Of a stretch of DNA of 64,000 nucleotides, positions 1 through 11,389 are shown piece by piece. The translations under genes and the position numbers were made by a program. This DNA comes from Adiantum capillus-veneris (lineage: Eukaryota; Streptophyta; Polypodiopsida; Polypodiales; Pteridaceae). The notes beneath the pieces were generated by a model, which worked only from the letters and a program-made list of their open reading frames with translations, ran no database searches and was not told where the DNA came from. Where the stretch lies: contig CM043956.1 of the NCBI GenBank assembly GCA_014529385.2, positions 63,988,620 to 64,052,619 on the forward strand. The letters run 5' to 3'. Position 1 is the first letter of the stretch. Every line of letters starts with the position of its first letter.

Positions 1-219
1 GAGCCTCGGACTCCCTCGGAGTCTCTTCGAACTGGAGGGAGCGACCTCCGTTGACCTAGCGAGATGCCTCGTCCTTGCCATTTCAAAAGAACCCTAACGA
101 CACAACGCACTTGACTATAGATATGCATTAAGAGCATCACTATGTGTGCGGCAACCATTCACAACCAATACACAAGGAAGCAATGGTACATGCTTGCACG
201 AATGTGAAGCGTGGAATAA
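1..219. other. unassigned flank
   Basis: No gene, primer site or repeat recognised. The last four bases (ATAA, 216-219) repeat after the CACTA-like element that follows. Confidence 0.5.
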
Positions 220-1564
220 CACTAGAATGGTAACCTAACAGGACATAAAAGTGTCCTTTCAAGGTTTTGAGAAAAAATTTCCAAAACCATAGTAGATCCA
301 CTCATTTTGAAAAATCCTTTCATGAGTTTATAGTTCAAGAACTACTACATATGGAAAAAATGAGAAACTTGTAAGTTTTCTCATCCCTTGGTCACTACAA
401 GCCTCCAAAGTTGATGGACCAGTGCATTTTGCCCAAAACAACAATTTCTTACGGTTGATTGCATATAAATAAGAGTGGGGATTTTTGTAGGACTTGAGAT
501 AAAATGCCCCATAACTTCAATGGGTTGGTGATCAAAACATATGGTTGCTTTTACCTCACTAATTTTTTTTTGGACAAAAACATAGGTACAAAAAAGTTGC
601 ATTTTTGCCATTCTGCTGACCTATCATCAAAGTTTCTATAGTCACGCTTAATACAGATAGTATATACATGTTTTCTTAGTTCCCTTTGGGCCTTTGGATT
701 CGAAAGGAGCCATGGAGCATGTCAAAAGGATAATGCATCTCTTACTAAGTGGAACCTTGGGGGCAATGATAAAGTGCTAAATACGTACAGCAAACATGAA
801 AAAATTGGGTTTAGCATTATGACCTCTAGAAACCCATAGAAACTACTCAATATCTAGCCAAGTTTGTAGTCTATGATTAGATATGGTTACTACCTACAAA
901 ATACGCACAATTGGCTTAAGAAACTAGCAATATTGAGAAAGTTATACTTGCTACTCTAAAATGTATCGTATTCTTCAGCAATCAAAAAACTCAACCATCA
1001 TCGTATACTATGCTATATAGCATAATAGGTCCCCTAAAACTCAAGGAACATTAGCTTTATGTTATACACTACACTTACACAATCAAAATTGAATTTGGAT
1101 ATCAAGAAAGCCACCAAAAAAATCATAAAAGTGCTAATTTTGGCAAAAAAACAGGATTATGCAATTCTTGTAAGCTGGTCATAACTTTCAATTTTAACAC
1201 TTAGCTCTCCCTACAAGCATCAAAACATGCTGAGAACTATGAAGGCCTAACCTCTAGACATCTAAATCTCACAAACATGAAGTTTAGAGTGGTATAGTTG
1301 CCAAAAATTGAAAAAAAAAGCAAAAATAGCACCCGTTTTTTCACACAATTTAGGTTCAAAAATGTTGTGCAAGAGTAAGGTTAATGGTGAGATCGATACT
1401 CCAAAAAAAATGTCAAGTTTTTTTTAGCTGATAAGGCAACTTTGTGGATATATAGCACCTGGAAATTCATTTTCATACTCTTCAAATAATTCAAGCAAAA
1501 TGGTCACTTAACAGGACACAAAAGTGTCCAAAGGACATAAAAGTGTCTTGTTACCATTCTAGTG
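220..1564. mobile_element. non-autonomous CACTA-like element
   Basis: Starts with CACTAGAATGGTAAC (220-234) and ends with the exact reverse complement (1550-1564), a perfect 15-bp terminal inverted repeat beginning CACTA. Just inside each end is the motif GGACAYAAAAGTGTCC (241-256; 1514-1529; a near copy at 1533-1548), as expected for subterminal transposase-binding repeats of CACTA elements. The inside is AT-rich and has no long frame, so any movement would need enzymes from elsewhere. The flanks are ATAA on both sides (216-219, 1565-1568); plant CACTA elements normally make 3-bp duplications, so the fourth base may be chance. Its termini differ from those of the CACTA family at 9989 and 19172. 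Confidence 0.75.
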
Positions 1565-2287
1565 ATAAGAGGCGCAGCCCCATAGCCTCTTCTCCTTGAA
1601 TCAGAATGGCTTCATGCACTCCTCGTCTTTGACACCCTGCTATGACAAATGGCTCCTTTGCTGCTACGATCAGGCAACGCACGACAGTTCGCAACTGTCA
1701 AAATTATAGCACAAGATGGCGTTTTCAGCTCAGTACTTCACTGGCAGCGTAGGGCAAATTGCAGCAGTCTAAATTGCATCATAGAATAGCGTTTTCAGCT
1801 CAGCGCTGCCTGTTGACACATACCTACCTCATTCGACTTGCACTATGCGCTGCAAAATCGTGCACAGCATGCGCTACACATTTGACCCACAGTCATGTGC
1901 AGGCTTCCAGGCATGCGCATCCTTTAATAAAAAAAGTAGCATGCATCATTCCATGCAAACTGCACCATGAACTCGCCATTGGATGGCTTTTCCAAAAAGG
2001 ACTACACTCAAACTCACTCGCACCCTTACACTTTGAATTCTTCCCCGCTTTCGAGAGCTATTAACCATGTTTTCCCATTTTCCCCAGCTGGGTACCCCCT
2101 AGAAAGTACTAATAAGGCTGGGTTCAGACGGGGGGCGACAATCCTGCTTTGAGCTCCAAGCTGCCACGCCCTCTAATTCACACTAGGCAAAGGAACATCA
2201 CTCTACGACAGATCTTTGGCGAATCAGGGAGGTTGGCACCTTCTTTCTCTCAACTGTCCACAATCCATGCTGAGCACAGGGTAGAAG

Positions 2288-2329
<42 letters not shown>

Positions 2330-3065
2330 TTTGCACGTGGGTCCAAAAATGGAGAAAGATTCTTGCATCCATTACACATGTGACAAGTTTACATAATGCT
2401 CCTTTCTCAAACTCTTTCGGCGCTTCTTCTGAACCTAACCAAAGGCCAGGTTCAGACAAGCTTGGTGGTAAGCTTTCAAGGTTGTTGGCTTGCCTCTAAC
2501 CCTCTGTTCACAAAAGTCGGCGGAACACAATATCACTGTTTTGGCAGGAGAGCGGTACAACAGTCAATGTTCCCCTAGTGGTAACGTGCTCATCGTTGGG
2601 CAAAGGTGAAGGTGGTTCAAAGTGCATGGCCCACATTTTGCATTAAAAAGCACTCGGTTGTGTATCTCTTCAGGGGGGTGGCCCAAAGGATGGTGCGTCT
2701 AGAGAGAAGCTCTGATTTTTTGGCTCAATCCACATGTGCCACGAAGGGCTCATCTCTCTTTTGCTAGCCCATCTGAACCCAGCCTAAGTCTTTTGGCTTT
2801 CCAATTTCATAAGGCTTTTCATCTTTTCTACTCTATTTTGGGTTGTGGCTAGATTGGCTCAGTGTGAACCCATGTCATCTAGCCTTGTGTGCTAGGATCC
2901 GTCACCCTATTAGTCATAGATTCCTTCACAATATAAATGGGTGCTTGCCATGGCCCATGGGGCAAGGCACGTTGAGTTGGGTTTCATTCTTGTCCACTTG
3001 TGTGTACATCACTGTGTGTAATCAATGTGAACTTCATTTAAACAGGGTGTGAACTGAGTGTGCAC
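1565..3065. other. no gene seen; contains poly-G
   Basis: Frames here are short and resemble nothing I know. The only structure is an uninterrupted G tract at 2291-2328. Confidence 0.5.
2291..2328 (+). repeat. poly-G tract (38 nt)
   Basis: Thirty-eight consecutive G. Could form G-quadruplex structures; could also be a sequencing or assembly artefact. Confidence 0.95.
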
Positions 3066-3119
3066 CACACCAAAATTGGTGTGAGCTTGGGAGAGTATGT
3101 TTACCACACCAAATTTGGT
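3066..3119. repeat. paired small palindromes
   Basis: CACACCAA-AA-TTGGTGTG (3066-3083) and the perfect palindrome ACCAAATTTGGT (3108-3119) sit in two diverged copies of a roughly 42-bp phrase. Confidence 0.7.
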
Positions 3120-3163
3120 ATGAACTTGATGTACTAAGCATGAACTAGGTGTGAACTCATACG

Positions 3164-3310
3164 AGATGCATGATCTATAAATTAAACACACCCCTTGAAC
3201 ACACACATCTGAGATGACATGATCTATAAATTAAATACACTCCTTTGAACACACACATTTGAGACGATGTGATCTATAAATTGAACACACACACACACAC
3301 ACACACACCC
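3164..3310 (+). repeat. 49-50 bp tandem repeat and (AC)n
   Basis: The phrase starting GATCTATAAATT occurs at 3172, 3221 and 3271, giving about two and a half units, and runs into an (AC)n tract ending near 3308. Confidence 0.85.
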
Positions 3311-3829
3311 CTTTTAACCAGTATGTGATAGCTTAGTGATTAGAGTCAAACTCAACGGGGAGAGATTGATTGGGTTCATGCCTTGGATCCAAGACCCTTG
3401 GGAATCTTTTGCATTCTCTAGACAATCCACTAACGGTCACAATCAACCAAGGATCATGAGCCATTGATCCCACCTTCCAAGGGGAGGTGGGATTGACACT
3501 GATTGACACCTCCCAAGGTGTCAAATAGTGATCAGTGACACGGAAGACGGTGGGTAGTTAGAGAGGTTTCTTGATTATCTTTCTCACAAACAATAGCCAC
3601 ATATAGGCGGCAGCCATGTTCTTCACCTTAGAGTCGGGGACTAGGGACCTCTGCGTGTGTCGTGATGATAGGCCTATGCATTTTTCGAGGGTACAATTGA
3701 CTTGTTGATCAAAGCCCGTCAGTGTTTCTATGCTAATTGAGTGGCATGGGTGCACATGATAACCAAAATATTTTGCAGATAGCGCTCGAGCATAGTCATG
3801 GCAGTGAGCAGCCCACTCTAGACCGTTCA
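3311..3829. other. no gene seen
   Basis: Nothing recognisable on either strand. Confidence 0.4.
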
Positions 3830-3977
3830 TGTTGGGTTAAAGGCAAATATGCCTCTGCCCTAGGTCGGACATCTGATGTCAGATGGCCCGCTAACTCACT
3901 AACCACTCACCCACAGAGAGTGCTCCTACTTCTCCCCCTTCCCACACGCATGGTGCACTCACAATTGGCATTAGAGC
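3830..3977 (+). mobile_element. possible short LTR plus primer site
   Basis: TGTTGGGTTAAAGG at 3830 opens a 134-bp stretch ending CTCACA at 3963. Two bases later TGGCATTAGAGC (3966-3977) resembles the initiator-Met primer site TGGTATCAGAGC with two changes. A short LTR and primer site would fit a TRIM-type element, but no matching second LTR was found in the window, so this is only a candidate. Confidence 0.3.
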
Positions 3978-4681
3978 TTCAATCTGTCGACCTGCTTCCT
4001 ATTTCCAGCATGCGTGCACAAGATTAAGGTCTCGTCATAGCTTTTCTGTAACGCCTCTAAAGACTAGCATGAGTGCAAGTAGAGCCCATACTACCAACGT
4101 TGGTGGCTTCTGGCAGCCGAGAAGGTGGCAATATGCCCCCCTTGAGCTACACGAGGCACGTAGTGCACACACAAAGCAAGACCCGAGACAATAATGGATA
4201 AGGTCGGCTATGGAAGCTCAAAGCCATCGAGCTATGGCAGATTCTACATCGGTGGTTTTAACATTGGATTCCAGCCCGGATAATAGTCAAATCTCCGGCG
4301 CTTTGGGCTGAAAACTGTCGCCAATGGTGGACTGTTGCGGTGCGTCCTGTTGTGCCACCCAAACTAGAGCCTCGGGACAACTGAAATTTCAGCCTCATGA
4401 GTGGCAAGGAGAGCTGCTTCAGATGGACTGAATTGGGTGACTCAAGGCGACGCTCGCAATGGATAGTGGGAAGCCCAAGTAGGCTGAAAATTCAGCTTAT
4501 TGAGGGCGGACCCACTAGAGCCAATTTTGAGCACCTTTTGACTTCAACATTAGGCATTGGATTTTTGTTTTGGACGATTTCGACACCTTCGAGCACAATT
4601 AGACACTTTCGGTTGGGGGCGGAATTGGCATCAACTCCCGGCATCGGCACATCGACTCAAGAGTCTCACAAGCTCTTTGGC

Positions 4682-4724
<43 letters not shown>

Positions 4725-5392
4725 CCGCTAGTGGGAGGCAGAGCAAGCTTGAGATATTAGCAGCCATACCTGCCATGATTATATATATCCCTCATGTGGT
4801 TTCACAGACTTGTTTTCTGTGATTGTCAGCATAGTCGTGTCGGCCTATAGATACAGGTAGAGTTATATATTTCCCTTTGAAGAAGATTTCGTGTGTTCAC
4901 AAATGTTAAGCTCTCAGTGCGTTTTGAGAGCAGATTTGCATTGCCATATGTGTTTTTTTATGCTCTGATGTGTGACATCTATGGTTTGAGTTGCCCTAGC
5001 CTAGTTGGCTATCCCAGGTCTTGACAGTTTAAAGGTTTGTAAATGACAAGTACTTTGCAGATTATGGTTTTGTAGCCGTTCACAGGTGTGGGAAGTTTAT
5101 GATATAGCCTTTACGCGTATGGCACTGAGGAGTATGGTTTGAGCTTCGTTGAGAGCGTGTATCCCCATAAGTACTATTTGCATCACATGGTACCGGCTTA
5201 AGCGCATGTTCTACTACTTTTAGTAGCAACTTTTACCTCATATGTACGTTATATGCAACTCCTGCCATTGTATGCTTTTGTGGAGCCACTATTGGCATTT
5301 ACAGCAGTCTATCTATGTTTAGTGTCCCACTTTGGCATCTTGGATGCAATCTTTATGGTTGAGATTTTCATTGAGATTTTGCTTATTTTGTA
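3978..5392. other. no gene seen; contains (GA)n
   Basis: A (GA)n tract lies at 4684-4720. The frame at 4397-4822 is carried partly by that tract and looks like no known protein. Confidence 0.5.
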
Positions 5393-5533
5393 GGGGAAAC
5401 TATGTCTAATTTTCGCTAGATTCTTGCCATACATTGCATTTATCTATAGTCTTATTCTATGATGAGGGGAAACTATGTCCAATTTTCCCTAGATTCTTGC
5501 CATACATTGCATGTATCTATAGTGTTATTCTGT
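5393..5533 (+). repeat. 73-bp tandem duplication
   Basis: GGGGAAACTATGTC begins at 5393 and again at 5466; the following bases match with a few substitutions. Confidence 0.85.
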
Positions 5534-5594
5534 GATGATGTAGTGCTTGGTCACACTTTGAGTATTTACTCTCACTTTAATAGATTTTCTCAGT

Positions 5595-6443
5595 TGCCTC
5601 TTATCCGATTCAAGGAGTTGGAAAGATTGTGCTTATTGTTGCAAATGGCAGTTCTTTCACACTTGATGATGCATTGTATGTACCTAGGATCAAGAAGAAT
5701 CTTTTGTCTATATCTGCACTAACTAGACTTGGTCTTGTAGTCAAATTTGTGGATGACAGATGTACAGTACATGATCTCAGTTTTGGTGATGAAATTGTGG
5801 CATCTAGCATTTTATGTCATGGACTGTATAAGCTCTCTTTGTATGATAAGTGTGGACAGAATTCTGCAGATGTTGTTGTGGATTCAAAAGTTGTTTCAGA
5901 TGCAAAACTTTGGCATGTATGTTTTGGGCATCTAAATTTTGCAAGTTTGTTGCATTTGCAGAAATATGATATCGTTGCTTCTTTCCTTCCTCTTGAAGCA
6001 CCTATCAAACATGTTTGTGAAGGTTGTATTTGAGTAAGATGCAGCGTTCGGAGTTTCCAAAGGATGGTTTAGTTCGGGCTACATGCAGGTTGCAGCTTGT
6101 GCATAGTGATGTTTGTGGGCCCATGCAAACTCCGTCCTTGGGCATTACCTGTACTTCGTGACTTTCATTGATCATTACTCCATGCATGCATGGGTGTATC
6201 TGCTTAAAGCAAAGTCCGAAGTGTTATGTGCTTCAAGAAATTTTTGGCTATGGCTGAAAATGTCTCGAAATGTATATGTCTTATGAATTCAATGCATTGC
6301 TGGCTAGTCGTGGGATAAAACACCAATGTAAGTGCCGTGTTGCTAAGAGGAAAAACAGGTCACTTATGGAAATGGCATGATGTACGGTCAAAAGGCAAGA
6401 TTTGCCACATTCATTTTGGCTTGAGGCCATCATGTGTGCCACT
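5595..6443 (+). pseudogene. copia pol fragment 1 (pre-integrase and integrase)
   Basis: Protein similar to the Ty1/copia gag-pre-integrase domain, with DALYVPRIKKNLLSISAL and the zinc-binding region LWHVCFGHLN followed by CEGC. The frame breaks directly after CEGCI because a T is missing relative to the copy at 33860-33890. Further on, about 37 nt are missing that in the copy at 34090-34135 encode SDRGGEY, the second catalytic Asp region of integrase. A further short deletion lies near 6330. The match to copia stops at 6443, where a chromovirus LTR begins. Inactive; same lesions as fragment 2 at 8593. Confidence 0.9.
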
Positions 6444-6444
6444 C

Positions 6445-7142
6445 CGTAATGGAAATGGCCTATGAACTTTGAGAATAGCGGAATTATGAGAATTAAAGAG
6501 AACATTTTGGTGAGACTACTTTGAGAACATAGAGGGTGAACTTATTTGATGGTAGCAACATAATCATAGTACTTAATTAACTTGGCATGAACAATAATTT
6601 TGCAAGAGAGAGAGTTTAGAGAACTTGACAACAATTAAGGATCAGATTTATGTGGATCCGCGGTCCCCCCTCCAATAGGCTTTTGTATTATAGATTCTCC
6701 CATCAAGAGAGACTTGGTACAATACAATCTTTGTGTTCCTTGTGACCTAGGTGATGCAATGAAGATGGAAAGCTTCATGTATCACGAGCATAACATAGAC
6801 TTTGTAAAAAGCATTAACTATCCCCAGCCTCAGTCCGAAGGCCTCAAACACCTTCAAAGGTGGAGAGAGCTAGTGGGGAATGAGGGTAGGGAAGAGGAAG
6901 AAGAAACATTCATAGGAGAAAGAAATAGTTACTCACTTATCATCACTCTTCTTTCTAGCATACATAATAGCATAGTAATGAAGATGGAGAAGATGGCAAG
7001 CTTAAGCATTGAAGCATGGCTCTTGGTTGGATTTGCATTCCATAGCCAAGAGTGTCAGTGTAGGCTCTCAACTTCTCTACTAGCTTGCAGAAGGAGATGG
7101 AGCTCTTGCACTTTTCACTTCACACAATGAGTGAGTGAGTGA

Positions 7143-7217
<75 letters not shown>

Positions 7218-8038
7218 AGGGGGGGGAGTATATCCCCCAAGCTAGCCCCTAGCTTCCTTGGTCAACCCCCTCTTTTAGCTCATGAAAGAAGCTCATGGAC
7301 CCCTGCAAGCTTGGCCAATCACATGCAGAGTGCATATCAAGCAAGCATGCTAGCCTTGGGACAAGTGTCCCCCTTTCCCCTTTGAGAGAGAGGACTTGAT
7401 AAATGCATAAACAATTAATCAAATCAAGTAAATTATCATTGGACCCCTTGGGAGGTTAACCAATAGCCTTTAGGCACACCATGAGAGCAACATGAAGAGG
7501 AGCTTCACAAGTGTCCTATTTGCTTTCTTTGTACCAAGCTTGCCTTGTGTGAAGGTGTGTTTATGTTCTATCTCTGGTCCCTAGAGGGCTCGCCCCCTCA
7601 TGAATAGGGATATGATTCGACTTTTTGAGAACCTTACCCTCAAGCACCTTAGTCATTAAGCACTTCAAGCACCTTAGTTAGCGAGCACAACAAGCACCTC
7701 AAGCACCTTAATCAGCAAGCACGACCAGCACCTCAAGCTTGGGCCGGGTTCCCACCTCAAGCACAGTCCTAGCTTGTCTAAGGTCAAAGGAATTTCAACA
7801 CTAACCTTTGGAGGTCTTTAATGAAGCTAACCCTAAGGTCTTTAAGCTCCATTAGCTAGCCTTGCTCTTTGACAGACCATCTCTCATTTGGACCCCTTTA
7901 CACTAGCCCCGTGTTGAGATAGATCTATAAGCACATGTCTATATTCTAACCCTTGTTCCTTGTTTATTTTCCCACATTAAATTATCAGTTTAAAATGAGA
8001 AAATCATTTGGGTTGGTTAGATATTAGATTTTATGACA
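6445..8038 (-). mobile_element. chromovirus LTR, copy A
   Basis: About 1.59 kb, closely similar to 51050-52518 over its whole length, including a GT-rich stretch at the same place. On the minus strand it begins TGTCATAAAATC directly after a purine tract and follows a chromodomain-coding end, so it is the 3' LTR of a minus-strand Ty3/gypsy chromovirus. The plus-strand left border (CGTAATGG) shows one change from copy B (TGTAATGG), where a primer site lies next to it. It carries a 68-bp (GT)n tract at 7148-7216. Confidence 0.85.
7128..7216 (+). repeat. (GAGT)n then (GT)n microsatellite
   Basis: GAGT repeats pass into about 34 GT units. It lies inside LTR copy A; copy B has a much shorter GT tract at the equivalent place (51729-51750). 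Confidence 0.95.
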
Positions 8039-8052
8039 TTACCTCTCTCTTG
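8039..8052 (-). promoter_or_regulatory. polypurine tract of the chromovirus
   Basis: On the minus strand AAGAGAGAGGTAA lies immediately before the LTR start, the usual plus-strand primer position. Confidence 0.7.
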
Positions 8053-8389
8053 AAATCATAGTCGTCCTCGACTATGACGTAGAAGAGATAAATGTTTAGT
8101 CATTAGTCAATGTTTCTTAGCGGGTAGAGGATCCCTTTTACCCTACGACATATTTTCAAGATGGATGACTAATCCATTTGGTGCTTGGGAGACATAGCTG
8201 CCACAAGCATGTTTGCTCTTTAGTCCATTTCACTCTCCCAAATAGAGTGACAAATTCTACTTGGTGTTTGAGAGACGTCGTCATCACAAACATGATTCTA
8301 AGCATGCATACTATTTAAATTTATGCACAATAAAAAGAGAACTAGTCTTATAAGACAAAAACATTGTAGCATTGTAAGCATTGACAAGG

Positions 8390-8592
8390 TTCATAGTATC
8401 CTTAAGTTGTAATCCTTGCATCCATCTAGCATCTTCAAAAGGATAATTTTTGAACTTAATAAGATACCGCCGTATAATCTTACCACGTTGTAGTACCTTG
8501 TCTTCATGTCAAAGGATAGCTTCTAGTTGTAGCACCTCTTCTTGACCTTCGATTTTGGGAGTGTCTTAAATAACTGGTTCACTTGGTGGCTC
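8390..8592 (-). pseudogene. chromodomain end of a Ty3/gypsy polyprotein
   Basis: On the minus strand an integrase C-terminal tail reads VEAILD-type sequence and then, after a frameshift, YLIKFKNYPFEDARW (8404-8472). This matches the core of integrase chromodomains, which in chromoviruses bind modified histone tails and guide insertion. The polypurine tract and LTR follow at 8052 and below. The fragment is cut at about 8592, where copia sequence in the opposite orientation starts. Only the last part of pol remains. Confidence 0.8.
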
Positions 8593-9988
8593 ACCTGGGA
8601 TCAAGAAGAATCTTTTTTCTATATCTGCACTAGCTAGACTTGGTCTTGTAGTCAAATTTGTGAATGAGAGATGTACATTACATGATCTCAGTCTCGGTGA
8701 TGAAATTGTGGCATCTTGCATTTTATGTCATGGACTGTATAAGCTCACTTTGTATGATAAATGTGGACAGGATTCTGCAAATGCTGTTGTGGATTCAAAG
8801 GCAGTTTCATATGCAAAACTTTGGCATGCTCGTTTTGGGCATCTGAATTTTGCAAGTTTGCCGCATTTGCAAAATTATGATATCGTGGCTCCTTTGCTAC
8901 CTCTTGAAACACCTGTCAAACATGTTAGTGAAGGCTGTATTTGAGTAAGATGCAGCGTTCAAAGTTTCCGAAGGATGGTTCAGTTTGGGCTACATGCATG
9001 TTGCAGCTTGTGCATAGTGATGTTTGTGGGCCCATGCAAACTCCGTCCTTGGGCATTACCTGTACTTTGTGACTTTTCGTTGATTATTACTCCAAGCATG
9101 CATGGGTGTATCCACTTAAAGCAAAGTCCGAAGTGTTTATGTGCTTCAAGAAATTTTTTGCTATGGCTGAAAATGTCTTGAAATATATATTTCTTATGAA
9201 TTTAATGCATTGTTGGCTAGGCATGTGATAAAACACCAATGTACAGTTCCGTATACACCTCAGCAAAATAATGTTGCTAAGAGAAAAAACGGGTCACTTA
9301 TGAAAATGGCACGATGTACGGTCAAAAGACAAGTTTTGCCACACTCATTTTGGCTTGAGGCCATCATGTGTGCCACTTATGTACTTAATAGATGTCCTAC
9401 AAAAGCTTTGTAGTCTATGACTCCATATGAAGCATGGCATGATAGAAAGCCTTCTATTGAGCACATGCGTGTTTTTGGCTATTTGGCATATGCTTTGGTG
9501 CCACAAACCCAACGCAAAAAATGGATAAGGCTGTCAAGTGCATTTTTGTTGGTTATAGTGCTGAAAACAAGGTTACAAGTTGTATCATCCACAAACAAAG
9601 TGTATCTTGGTTTCAGAGGATGTAGTGTTTGTGGAAGCTTCTTTTCAATCCTTGTTGTCATGTACTAGAGACATACAGTAATGTAAGCTCACAAGACCTT
9701 TGTGATAGTTTATTGCCTATTTTTAGTGGTGGAAGTTTGAACGTAAATTGCAATGAGGCAATTGTATAGCCTATGGGGGTTTCAAAAAATGTTATAGATC
9801 AGCCTATTGCTGATGCAGATGTACATGATGTACTTGATGAGGAAAGGCTAAGAATGAGCAGGCTAGAGGTATGCCAAAATGGTTGGTGCATATTTTGCGT
9901 GATAGTAAATTGGATGCACTTTTATCTACTCGTACTCGTTCAGTTTCTCGCCATGCATCTTATGCATCAGATTGTTATGTTTTGGCTA
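8593..9988 (+). pseudogene. copia pol fragment 2 (pre-integrase, integrase, linker)
   Basis: Closely related to fragment 1 and to the element at 31668-36790. Contains the zinc-binding region (LWHARFGHLN, CEGC), the C-terminal integrase stretch near 9240-9410 and the linker toward RT with DVHDVLDEER-like sequence at 9815-9850. It has the same missing T after CEGCI and the same roughly 37-nt deletion of the SDRGGEY region as fragment 1. At 9988 it is interrupted by the CACTA copy; its RT and RNase H part resumes at 12986 after loss of the first part of RT. Confidence 0.9.
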
Positions 9989-10055
9989 CACTACAAGAGG
10001 CTATTCATATTAGCGACGCTCACACAGCGACGCTCAAAAAAAAAATTCCCGGCGT

Positions 10056-10103
10056 CGCTATGAGCGTCGCAAATTTACAAAGAAATTTGCGACGCTCATA
10101 GCG
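10056..10103. repeat. CACTA subterminal foldback, copy 1
   Basis: Two 21-bp perfect inverted arms around the loop ACAAAG; arm sequence includes GCGACGCTCATAGCG. The matching foldback in the complete copy is near 19234-19285. Confidence 0.9.
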
Positions 10104-10207
10104 TCGCTCATAGCGACGCTGGCTGGGCTAAAAAAATAACCGAGCGCGCCCAAAAACTCAGATCTCAGATCTGAGTTTTTCGGCGCCCTCAAGCAAGGAG
10201 CAGGTAA

Positions 10208-10246
10208 CGCTCTCCCTCTCTCTCTCTCTCTCTCTCTTTTTCTTCT

Positions 10247-10286
<40 letters not shown>

Positions 10287-10404
10287 AGAGGAAGGAGAGC
10301 CAGGTATGCTCCTTCCCTCTCCTCATTCTCATGTTCCCTTCCCCTCTTTCTCTCTCCCTCTCTCTCTCTCTCTCACACACACATACACACACACACATAG
10401 TGTT

Positions 10405-10442
<38 letters not shown>

Positions 10443-10670
10443 AACAAAAACAAAAACGCACACACACATACATAAACAAAGAATGCACACACACATTGAG
10501 AGAGGAAAAGAGAGAGAGAGCATGCATAAACAAAAAACGCACACATTGAGAGAGGAAAAGAGAGAGAGAACATGCATAAACAAAAAACGCACACATTGAG
10601 AGAGAAAAAGAGAGAGAAAACATGCATACGATCCAAAAAAACGCACACACATTGAGAGAGAAAGAGAGAG
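10208..10670 (+). repeat. CT/AC/GA microsatellite block
   Basis: Alternating (CT)n, (AC)n and (GA)n tracts with a roughly 53-bp unit (GAGAGAGGAAAAGAGAGAGA plus CATGCATAAACAAAAAACGC) repeated several times. The complete copy has the same block at 19384-19810 with different tract lengths. Confidence 0.9.
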
Positions 10671-11026
10671 AAACTAATTTAACGTCGTAGGAAACTAATT
10701 AAAATTAAAAGACCTAAAGATCTAGCCGACGAGGAGTTGAACTCAAGACCTATTATTCAAGAGGGAAATGGCATAATCAATCTATCATACTTGGCATGGG
10801 TGATAGAAAGGTTATACCATTTATCTCTTTTTATTGGCACACACATCCACACACGCACACACACACAAGAAGAAGAGAGTTATAACGTCGTAGGAAACTA
10901 TCTTAAAAGACGTTAAAGATTAGGTTATATGTAGACTTACATTAAATTAGATTTAGGTTTATTTTTAACTAGATTTACGTTTATTTACGCTAGATTTAGA
11001 TTTACGTTATATTAGATTAGATTTAG

Positions 11027-11389
11027 GTCTCCATAGACTGCGATGCCTGCATGAAGCGGGTGAAGAAAGCCCTCAATGGAATATAGGGTATTGCTGCCTT
11101 TACTCATGGTGGGCTCCGTCGATCCAAAAGTAATGGTGAAATGTCTTCAGAAGATAGGGAAGAAGGTGGATCTTCAGGGCGGCAAGAGTCACTACATCCC
11201 CGACACAATGACCATCTAGACAACCTCTAGTCATTCAACAGCAACTTCAAAGGTAGTAACAAGAGCAAGAACGGTCTAAAGGGCCTATTGCTGTCGTCAG
11301 ATGTGGATGGGGATGAGGCAGCGTCACCGCCGGAAGTTAACTCTCACATCTTTAGTGATGAGAATGCCAACTCTTGCCGAGTTATGTGA
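11027..11389 (+). pseudogene. captured HIPP-type (HMA domain) gene fragment, copy 1
   Basis: After an AG that looks like a splice acceptor (11025-11026) the sequence encodes VSIDCDACMKRVKKALNGI, the start of a heavy-metal-associated domain with the metal-binding pair CDAC. After a TAG and a small deletion that changes frame it encodes VDPKVMVKCLQKIGKKVDLQ, the second half of the same domain. A Lys/Asn/Ser-rich tail follows to a TGA at 11387-11389. This order is that of plant HIPP metallochaperone-like proteins; the exon boundary just before the CxxC region also fits that family (from memory). It lies in the 5' untranslated part of the CACTA element, upstream of the transposase gene, in the same orientation. 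It cannot encode a whole HMA domain as it stands. Confidence 0.8.

Noticed and set aside
2149-2499. Frame with a Gly run (and Pro run on the other strand)
   Set aside because: Produced by the 38-nt poly-G tract.
7143-7385. Open frame with a long Cys-Val run
   Set aside because: It is the (GT)n microsatellite read as protein.
10189-10652. Several overlapping frames rich in Ser/Leu, His/Thr, Arg/Glu or Cys/Val
   Set aside because: All are translations of the CT/AC/GA block inside CACTA copy 1; the same frames recur in copy 2 only because the block does.
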